Source of the DNA: Prunus persica
Taxonomy: Eukaryota; Streptophyta; Magnoliopsida; Rosales; Rosaceae
Assembly: GCF_000346465.2 (NCBI RefSeq)
Contig: NC_034013.1
Coordinates: forward strand, 4,881,791-4,945,790
Direction: 5' to 3'
DNA: 64,000 bases
Part shown: positions 55,822 to 64,000 of the stretch, piece by piece
Numbering within the stretch: position 1 is the first letter of the stretch
How the letters are laid out: the number at the start of each line of letters is the position of its first letter
The notes under the pieces: model-generated
What the model was told of the DNA's origin: nothing
Databases searched by the model: none
The model's input: only the letters and a program-made list of their open reading frames with translations
Made by a program: the position numbers and the translations under genes

Positions 55822-56025
55822 CACGGGAAGAAAGATGAGATGGCTAACAGGATAGAAACAAGTATGACAGGAACTAACTCAAGGACTTTCTCGAGAGAAA
55901 GCAACACCTAAAACCTTAGGGATACACCAAAGCCATTGCAGCTCACATCAGACCATAAAGGCCACAGCTGCTAGTGTTTCATGTTTCCATCAAAATATTA
56001 GTTGAAATTTGTATACTTTTCAATT

Positions 56026-56287
56026 TCTTGATGTGAAGTAAACACAAGAATCCTCCATAGGTGGAATTCAATTTCTAATGAGAATTCCAATTCCTGATTA
56101 GTAAACACACAATAAATTCTTATTCATCTAATTATTTGGATTGGGCTGAAGCCCACTCTAGTCTAAGGGTGGTTTTTGCCCTTACTAAGTGGCTAAAAAT
56201 ACTTACATCTACATTCGAGCTCACAGTATTTTGACTGGAACTTTTAAAAATAACATGAACACCATTACTACTTAAATGTTTTTCTCT
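56026..56287. other. Short intergenic stretch between the LINE and the hAT element
   Basis: No gene is seen. 'ggtggaattcaatttctaat' and 'gaattccaattcctgattag' resemble the sequence left of the LINE at 44,690-44,710, consistent with one older locus split by the LINE. Confidence 0.4.
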
Positions 56288-56295
56288 TACATATT

Positions 56296-56864
56296 CAATG
56301 GCGGAGCCTTGTTTAGGCCTGAAGGGGCCTGGGCCCCCCCCCCCCCCCCAAATTTTTAACTCCATTTAATTTTTGCTTTTGCTTTCCTACACATTTAGGA
56401 AGTCTATATAATAATAGTTTAATAATAAACTGTTTGTGGCCCCCTCACAAAAGAAAAGATACGTTTCTCTCTCTTTGCAAGTAAAAGAGTAAGTGATTTC
56501 AAATAGAAAGACTAAGTAATTTTGGGCCCACCAATATATTAATAAAAATAAAAAGTAGCCAATCAAATAAAGTTTCGAAAAATCTCTTTTATCAAATAAG
56601 AAATAGACTTTTACTCAAATAAAAAAGGATTGAGATTTAAATTTTTGTTCTTATATGAAGCAAAGTTTAGCATTGACTCAATTACATATAGTTTTCGAGA
56701 TATTAAAGAACGACGAGTGTTATTTAGATACCTAATTGAATAAACAATTGTTTTGTGCCCTTTATTTTAACATACATTGTTAAGGTTGAAAATTTGAATT
56801 TTTTAATGTCTTATTTGGTTTATATGTTGGCCCCCCAGCACATAACTTCCTGGCTCCGCCACTG
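56296..56864. mobile_element. Non-autonomous hAT-type element, 569 bp
   Basis: The ends are inverted, CAATGGCGGAGCC... and ...GGCTCCGCCACTG. A perfect 8-bp direct repeat TACATATT lies at 56,288-56,295 and 56,865-56,872. An 8-bp target duplication is typical of hAT elements. The interior is AT-rich without transposase. A (C)n run near 56,334-56,349 sits by the left end. Confidence 0.88.
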
Positions 56865-56872
56865 TACATATT

Positions 56873-58413
56873 ACATGTGAAAAATAATACGCAAAACAAA
56901 AGAAACTAATACACACATAAGTCGAAGAAAAATCAATCAGATGTATTCCAATTTTATGACGTGACCTCTCCACATTCTCTAAAAATATACATTAAAATCA
57001 TATACTGTTTCTTTAAAAATATAAATTAATGAATACATGTTTTGGCACCACTACCTAACTTAGCACCACTGCAGACCATCGGTGGAAACAATTAGTTAAA
57101 TCGAAAATGCAAACAATAAGTTAAATTGGAACTCAATTAATCAACTAATTATCATTATTATTATTTCAATGTTTTTATACGAAAATAATGTGATCATCTA
57201 TTTATTTGATAGCCCTTACTATTCAGACTAATTTAATTCAACAGATTATTACGTGTCATTCTAAAATGTCCTTCAATTTTCAACCTGTTTTTTATTTTAT
57301 TTTATGGAATTAATTAACAAGCAACAGATAACTGAACTGCATTTTTTGTGTTGAAATCCTAATTTTAATTTGTCCTATCCACCAGAAAGAAGAAGCTAGC
57401 GGACCTAGAAATTTTTTAACGGAGGTGCAATATTGACTAAGTATGAAAAATGGTTTTTCGGAAATCATTTTCTCAAGATAATTTTTGGCGGCTTTTATTC
57501 CTTACACGTCAAATAAGAAAATTTGATTTTATGGGATTTTAATATGAAGTATATATTGACTTAATGAGCCATCATTTTTAGCCAAAATCGTATTTGGCAC
57601 TAAAACCGATTTTTCATATTTTGATTTGGTGGGAATTTAATTTTCTAGTATTTTTATTTGAATCCAAATGGGGGGTACTTCCTTATTTACATTGTAACTT
57701 AAGTAAATGGAGTAGTATTAAAAGAAAAAAGAAGAAGTAAAATTACAAAGACATTTACTTAAATGTTGAAAATGGAAATAAGGTAACCTGTACACTAGTT
57801 GAGGAAATGGGTAATTTGAAGCACCTACAATAGTTTTTCAGAGTGAGAGAAGGTGCAGCTGCACCTTCTTGCGCCTTAATAGGTCCACCCATTGTTTGTT
57901 TATTCTTTTTCCTAACATACATACTATAAAATTTAATATAAAAATATTGAAATGAGTTTTTAACCGCAATGATCCTTAAATTTATACCAAGGGTGGGGAA
58001 TCCAACATGTAAATACTTCATCACAAAGTAATTACAAATTCCTTAGTTTTCTAAGGTCATTTAAATTTGGATGAACATATCAAATTGTTGTAAAGTGAGA
58101 GATGAAGCCCACATGAAGGATGTATTAGTCAAAAGCTTAATGATGATGTTGGAAGCTTAGTTAAAAGCTTAATGATGATGTTGGTTAATGAAGCCATCCA
58201 ATTTGTCTATAAATAGGCTTGCTCATTCAATTGTAGAACAGACCAAAGGAGAAGAGAGGAAAGAAAGGAAGAGAAGAAATGAAGAGTGAGAGGAAACAAA
58301 AGAGAGTGAGTTCTATCAGAGAGGAAATTATGTCAGTGTAAACATCACAAGAGCAAATATAATTCTACTCCCAAGATTCAGTGGTACTTTTCATACTTTA
58401 TTATTTTATTTTT
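56873..58413. other. Intergenic; right part is probable retroelement LTR
   Basis: No gene is seen. From about 58,080 there are LTR-like features: a repeated 'aaaagcttaatgatgatgtt', a TATA box 'tctataaatagg' near 58,208 and a purine-rich leader. Together they suggest the promoter of the element whose internal region follows. Confidence 0.4.
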
Positions 58414-58432
58414 ATAACACGTTATCAGCACG
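58414..58432 (+). other. LTR/internal junction motif
   Basis: The motif 'taacacgttatcagcacga' is, from memory, found at the end of the LTR and start of the internal region of a plant copia group. It follows the TATA box by about 200 bp, which suits a 5' LTR end. Confidence 0.4.
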
Positions 58433-58619
58433 ATAGTCTCTCTCCTTTACTTCTAAATTTTCTCAACTCAACACTATGTGGTTATTTCTTTTTCTCTTCT
58501 CTATCATATATTATATTTATTGCTCTTGTATTACTAACCACTAATAAAAATGGACCCTTGGTAATACTGAACATATTATCAATGGAAGGCTGTTAATAAT
58601 ACTAACACTTTTCTTATTT

Positions 58620-58807
58620 TATTCAGTGGTGGTTTTATCCCCACATTTACTTTATTTATTGTATAGTGTAGGTTTATTACTCATATAATTTATTTACTGT
58701 ATGGTGTAGGTTTATTACTCATACAATTTATTTACTGTATGGTGTAGTTTTATTACCCATATAACAGTATTTATTTGAAAGTGTGGTGCGGGTTTATCGT
58801 CCACACT
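58620..58807 (+). repeat. Tandem repeats, left part
   Basis: Units of about 45-60 bp read 'tatttactgtatggtgtagg' then 'tttattactcatataattta', becoming 'agtgtggtgcgggtttatcg' and 'tccacac' at the right edge. They continue on the far side of the solo LTR. Confidence 0.75.
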
Positions 58808-58812
58808 ACTGC

Positions 58813-61215
58813 TGACAGGACCCACCCCGGATTCCTCGAAACCCGGGACGAATCCCATCTTAATTCTGACATCAACCCGATGCCGGGCCCACTTATTAAA
58901 AACCGAGACTTTCTACCAAAAATTTGGCAGAGTCTCCCATGTAAATTGAACATTTCCCAAAATTTCAGCATGCTCAAAATTCATAATTTAAAATCCCAAC
59001 CAGCAACATGCTTTAAAGCGAATAAACAGTTTACGACAAAGGCCTCCGGCCTCATAAATCAAACCCTAGCACGGGCGATAACAGAGCATATCTAAGAAAT
59101 TCGATTTACAACAAAAACAAAGTTCAATGAGAATTAAATGATGAAAGATTCCTACGAAGGCTCAAGATTTGGAAGCATATGAACCGGCTCGGCTACGGAG
59201 CTTAGTCAATTACTGGCTGGGGGTGCAAAACAGAAAAGTGTGAGTGGACAAAAATAAGATTCAATTCAATGTAAACCAACATAATATAACCCCACCGTTT
59301 AGAAAACCATGCAAGAAATCCAAATGCATCCCAAAACCATCATAATCAAGTATACATATATATTTATATCAAGTTAAATCAATACCGGATGCCAAGTCCG
59401 AAATCCATAAAGAACACTTTACAAACCCACTATTCAAATATTATAAATCTCGAAACTAAACTTTCGAAAGCGTACCCATTGGCACGACCGGCAAGGAAGT
59501 ATCCTCACTAAACTCTCGAAAGCATACCTAATGGTTTTATATATATATATATATGACAATCACCTAGTTGTACCAGGGAAACAATCCAACTGGGGGATTG
59601 TTTGACTAGTCCACATGGAAGAGCCCGCATAAAAAAGAAATTCCTCAATTGACCATGTGGCTAGGGAACCAACCGTCCAACTGGAGGACTAACTCTCAGC
59701 CAGCACGTATAGTCGACACTCTCAAAACTTGTATGCCTGAAACCAGTCCTACGTGCACAGACTACCCGTCAAAGATGCCCCGGGTTCCGACATTTTCAAG
59801 TATCTCAAGTTTCCATATCCAAGTTCCAAATCCGAGGAGGTACATAGGGTAATGCTTATAGCACTCCAAACTGACATTCTGTACTCAAATCTTTCCACAA
59901 TCTCATCTCAACAACCCAAGTACCCCACACATAGACAATTATAGATAGAATTTCTCAAAATCCATAAATACATACTCAAGATACTCAAATATGTCAAAAC
60001 CCAAAATATATTGCCAATGCATCATAAAAATATCAATTTTAACAATTGAATAAATAATATATCCAAAACACCATTAAAATATTATGCATAATTTTTTCCA
60101 TCATAAAACCATGCATAAGATTTGAAAACAAAGTCCACTCACAGGAAGTCCCACGCTGCTTGACCCTGAGAGGGTCCCGCCTACTGCGTATGCGTGGTCG
60201 GAGTACCTATTTCGGAATATGAACACGAGATTAACACAAAGTGTTTAGAACGAGAACTTTGAATTAACATCCTAGTTTTCCGGATTTCTAGTGAGTGTAC
60301 GAGGAACGAGACAATTTGAAAATTCTTAAGGGTTCCACAAGGTTTAGGATACAAGTCTTGTAAGTTTGGTCCGAAACGGACGGTCAAATTGCTCACGCTC
60401 ACACAATCGGAAGGTTATCGTAAAAACCCAAACTTTAAGTTATTGAATCGGAACATCCGGGGTTCCGATTCACGATTCGCGAAATTCCTACACGATCCTA
60501 AGAATGTCTAAAGTAACGTATATTGGAATGAGGTCAATTCAACGGTCCGAACATGTCGAACACGGATAACGCACAGTAGGAGTAAATTCGTTCGATAGTC
60601 AAATGATATCCGAATTGAAATCTGAGCACACCTACGCGCTCATGAGGACTAGGAGAACACATTGGGATAAAATGCACATTTGCTATAGTGCCCACGCGCA
60701 GCCACATACGCCAGCAGCCCAGGGTGTCCAAAGCAATAACGCTTCTCCGGAAAATCTCAACATCTCAGTTCAACACTCCTACCCTGGATGTAACACCCTA
60801 ATTGGAGTCATTTTTGTTCTTCCGCCTACCCCAAAAAGTGACAAGAAGTGGCTGAAAACGCGGTCCCAAAATCGGCAGAATTTCAAATCGAAAATCAACT
60901 AACCTAGGCTCAAAATTAATGAAATCTCACCTAACCATCAGCTAGATCATGAAAAATAGGTGGAAATCCATACCTTACACGTCAAATTTGGTGGCGGGAG
61001 GAGAGAGAACGAACAACGAGAAGTTTTGAACTAAACCGGCCTGTTTTCGTGAGAATCTGTCAGCTACGATGGCTGCCGGCGTCAGAGGTAGGGGGAACGG
61101 AAGGAGGAGGACGTGGCGGTCCTTTTGGGACCGGTGCCGGTGAAAATGGAGGTCGGACGTGGCAGTGGTGGGGTGAAAACCAATCGGCTGTTTTGAGAGG
61201 AAGGGGGATGTTTGC

Positions 61216-61260
<45 letters not shown>

Positions 61261-61524
61261 TTCATATTTTTATCAAACTCTTATGATTTTGCCATAGGTG
61301 ATGTTTTGCTCATAACTTCTTCGTTACAACTCCGAATCGAGTCTACTACGTATCTACGGTCTCATCTCAGTACGATCTACCTAAAAATATTATTTGTTAC
61401 CCCAAAATCTCTCTGAAGAAGAAAATGACCAAAATACCCCTACCCCAAGGGTAAATTCTTAATTTCATATTTAATTGAATTAAATAATTTAAACATGGAA
61501 TTTAATTGGAGTCGAGGTGTTGCA
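58813..61524 (-). mobile_element. Solo LTR, 2.7 kb (second copy)
   Basis: On the + strand it runs from TGACAGGACCC to GAGGTGTTGCA, with perfect target repeats ACTGC at 58,808-58,812 and 61,525-61,529. It is collinear with the solo LTR at 45,870-48,555 over most of its length but lacks the five-hairpin array and the (CA)n tract. It keeps two small hairpins, AACAATCC/GGATTGTT near 59,580-59,602 and CCACATGG/CCATGTGG at 59,611-59,660, the latter with a GAAATTCC core in its loop. A (GA)n tract lies at 61,219-61,255. Confidence 0.9.
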
Positions 61525-61529
61525 ACTGC

Positions 61530-61915
61530 CTTTATTCTTATTTTAAAGTATGGAGTAGAATTAGTGCCCATACAAGCACATTTACATTATCGCACATTTA
61601 CTTTATTATTTAAAGTGTGGTGCAGAATTAAAGTCCATACATGAGGCAATTTAATTTATGAATTTACTTTATCGCACATTTACTTTCATTTAAAGAATGG
61701 GGTGGGATTAACGTCCATATAGCAAGCAATTTACTTTATGAATTTACTTTACGGCATATTCACATTTATTTAAAGTATGGTGTGGGTTTATCGTCCATAC
61801 CAGCAATTTATTTACAAGCAATTTAATTTATGAATCTATTTTATCGCACATTTACATTTATTTAAAGTATGGTGCGGGTTTATCGTCCATACCAGCAATT
61901 TATTTTATGGATTAA
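61530..61915 (+). repeat. Tandem repeats, right part
   Basis: At least five units of the form 'tttaaagtatggtgcgggtt' 'tatcgtccataccagcaatt' 'tattt' are seen, with spacing of about 60-90 bp. They are clearly the continuation of 58,620-58,807, interrupted by the solo LTR. Confidence 0.75.
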
Positions 61916-61929
61916 TTGTGCGGTATGAT

Positions 61930-63143
61930 GAGTTTTTACAGTATACAAATCAGGACCAGAAGCTCCTTGATTCTCATCATACAACTACATCAGGACTTGA
62001 AGATCCTTGATGATGATATTGATATGAGAGTTGGCAGTCTCTTCGGTACTATATTTGTAAACAGGTGATCGGACTTGAAGATCATTGATCCTTGACATGT
62101 AAATAAGGACATGGAGTTCTTTGATGATGTAATAATACCGTATTTGTTAATAGTGTCGTACACATGAATAGTAACTATACTGGCAAATGTACTATATGCA
62201 TGAATAGACACAAATTCCATGACTTGATGAATAGTACCGTATACATGAATAGTGGCGTATGCATAAATATTAACCATTTTGGGTAAACTGTCACTATATA
62301 CAAAAGGGAACATGCAATTCCTTAAACTCATGGATAAGCAATTAAATGAGATGCCAGAAGTTCCTCAAAACATGGACAATTATGTAAGGGCCTAAAGTTT
62401 TGAAATATATACAAGAAATTATAAAAATGTCCATACTTTGAGAATATGTGATTTTGCCCCGAAGTTCAAAATTAGACAATATTGAGAACATGAAAGTTCC
62501 AACAGTTAAATGGACAACCCTTAAGGTATTATTGCAAATTGTGGTACACCACTATTTCTTTGGCATAAGAAAATGATGAATTTAATAAAGTTCGATTTTG
62601 TTACAATCGACACCTCAAGAAAGAAATATATTTTGTGAATTCCGGTTGTTAAGAATACACGGTGAAATGGATAATATCAGGATAAACCTCAAATGATGAA
62701 TTGAGGCTCCCTATATATTTTGTTATATTATATGATATGGGATGGAAGCCCATGGATCCAAATATATGAGAGATCCCGAACCTAAAGTTTTGGGTACATA
62801 GTAGTTAATTCTCTTTACTACTATATTGCAATATTATCATGGCTTTTACTCAATTTATATTTCATGCCCATTTGAAAAGGGCAAATAAATTATGAGGTCG
62901 TGTTTAGCCCGGGCCAGAAGTTCTGGACTCACATGCATTGAAATATATAATTTTGAGAGATTTGATGTTGTTATTTGAATCTATAAGGCACAAGGTTACA
63001 AACCGTCATTTTGAAAAGACGTAAAAATCACAGGTGCAAGTTTAAGAATTTGCGCAATTATTATAACAGGAAAGAAGGTATACAACAGATAGATTTTTCC
63101 ACCTACAAGGAAAAGCAGGCTCTGCAAAATCTATAAAATTAAA
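61930..63143 (+). other. Probable retroelement internal region, no intact ORF
   Basis: Short repeats occur at the left ('acttgaagatccttgatgat', 'accgtatacatgaatagt'). Further on is low-coding sequence with stops in all frames. It is likely the decayed internal region of the element that starts before 58,432. No gene is recognised. Confidence 0.4.
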
Positions 63144-63695
63144 TTATGTTCTGGAGGCCTCTGAAGGAAGATGACGGCTCCTCTTAAGCTTAGCCATGAG
63201 CCTCTCGTGGTCTCCCAAAATCTTTTCATTGGAAACTTGCAGCATGTCTAGCCTTCTCAGCGTATCAACGGAGTACGAAGTCACCAGTTTCAACAAGGCA
63301 TTATTTTCTTCTGTAAGTTTCTCAACCTCCTATTGAGATTCATGAAGCATTCTCTGGAGAGATGAATTTTCAGTGATCAGCTCCTGAACCTCGTTTGCTC
63401 TAGCACACAAACGATTAGCCATGTTAGAAATAGAAGCAGCACTCTGAATGCTAAAAGCCATTGAGTCATCAATAGCCTCTTCATCAGACCTCACTAATAA
63501 CAGCATTTCATCCATTGGAATAAGGAAATTCCTAGCTACTATGACAGTAATCGCATCATTCATCATCGCAGAATCATTAACCGTGAGATGACGATTTTGG
63601 GATACCAAGGATGGACGCCAAACTTTGGCGTCACGAGTTGTGTTGGGAGGAACATTTAAATCAAGATGGTTTGGGCAAGAAGAAGAGGAAGCCAT
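63144..63695 (-). pseudogene. Coiled-coil protein ORF with an in-frame stop, probably transposon-associated
   Basis: The first ORF runs from 63,695 to a TAG at 63,332-63,330 (121 residues). The same frame continues open for another 61 codons to TAA at 63,146-63,144. It starts MASSSSCPNHLDLNVPP, holds IVARNFLIPMDEMLLLVRSD, then DDSMAFSIQSAASISNMANR and a heptad-rich coiled coil (ANEVQELITENSSLQRML; after the stop EVEKLTEENNALLKLV and LRRLDMLQVSNEKIL). From memory, similar proteins are common near retrotransposons in Rosaceae. The function is unknown. The stop may be a mutation in a dead copy. Confidence 0.55.
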
Positions 63696-64000
63696 TTTAA
63701 GAAGGTTTCGAAGAAAGTCTTAGAAAAACTGAAGTTTCAGAAAATGAAGGAAGTTTAGTTTAAACGTAGTTGCTCCAATCAAGTTTTGCAGAGGCAATAT
63801 CTATAGGCGGAAATATGGCTACGGTTTTCAGGATCCCAATATTATCTCGGATTCCCATATTCTCTTTTTCTTTCCTAGATTCCAAAACTTCAAGCGGCCT
63901 CCATTAATGTTTGTCGGCACTTTCGGCGTTCTCAAGTATTATTTTCGTCAAAGCTGATCTTGCAATCAATGTCACAATTTTTGTATATTTTCTTTCTTTT
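63696..64000. other. Flank of the coiled-coil ORF, no gene seen
   Basis: This is the upstream side of the minus-strand ORF. No TATA box or further exon was identified before the window ends. Confidence 0.4.

Larger units (their letters stand above)
44746..56013 (-). mobile_element. Full-length L1-type LINE, decayed and twice interrupted
   Basis: A 12-bp direct repeat TACTTTTCAATT lies at 44,734-44,745 and 56,014-56,025. The minus-strand 3' end has a poly(A) (gaccaaaaaaaaag) next to the left repeat. In order from 56,013 the element holds a short 5' UTR, ORF1 from 55,821 with a DUF4283-like domain and a degenerate zinc knuckle, an endonuclease, a reverse transcriptase, zf-RVT and RNase H. Removing the two insertions (45,870-48,555 and 53,054-55,590 with their target repeats) leaves about 6.0 kb, a normal L1 size. 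Many stops and frameshifts show it is dead. The reading frame joins cleanly across both insertion sites. Confidence 0.88.

Noticed and set aside
61049..61297. 82-codon + strand ORF in the second solo LTR
   Set aside because: It ends in a GA-microsatellite (RERERE) and lies in LTR sequence; not a gene.

Overview
This is plant nuclear DNA, almost certainly a eudicot and, by inference from the retroelement types and gene style, probably Rosaceae. The evidence is spliced genes with canonical GT-AG introns, many AT-rich and GA/TA/CA microsatellites, Ty1-copia, L1-type LINE, Cassandra TRIM, Mutator and hAT elements, and a cluster of RALF-like secreted peptide genes. Gene density is low and more than half of the window is recognisable repeat.

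Layout. (1) 1-11,850: a tandem cluster of five RALF-like peptide genes on the + strand. Copies at 2997, 4048 and 9699 are open. The copy at 1868 lost its start and signal peptide next to a LINE fragment. The copy at 8175 is frameshifted. Flanking DNA is also duplicated, and paralogous empty sites reveal two later insertions. (2) 12,695-17,566, minus strand: an 11-exon APRR2 gene (pseudo-receiver plus GARP DNA-binding domain), 544 residues by my splice model. (3) 18,400-37,400: repeat-rich intergenic DNA holding a copia deletion derivative with an intact RT-RNase H ORF, a SINE, Mutator-like foldback elements (one nested in another), a decayed copia remnant and a 2-kb tandem duplication. (4) 37,492-42,358, minus strand: a six-exon PMT2/PMT14-type putative methyltransferase gene, 612 residues, with an inferred 5' UTR intron and a TATA promoter near 44,000. 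(5) 44,734-56,025: a full-length but decayed L1-type LINE (minus strand) bounded by 12-bp direct repeats. It is split by a 2.7-kb solo LTR and by a 2.5-kb composite retroelement that joins a long LTR to an inverted Cassandra element. (6) 56,288-64,000: a hAT-type non-autonomous element, a retroelement internal region with tandem repeats split by a second 2.7-kb solo LTR, and a broken coiled-coil ORF on the minus strand.

The two host genes and the peptide cluster look functionally independent: a secreted signal, a nuclear regulator, and a Golgi-type membrane methyltransferase. The observations I rate highest are the composite Cassandra insertion sharing one 5-bp target duplication, a five-unit hairpin array with co-varying stems inside a solo LTR, and a second cysteine module lying out of frame just after the stop in two RALF-like copies. 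All splice models and family names come from reading the sequence and from memory of the families; no search was run.
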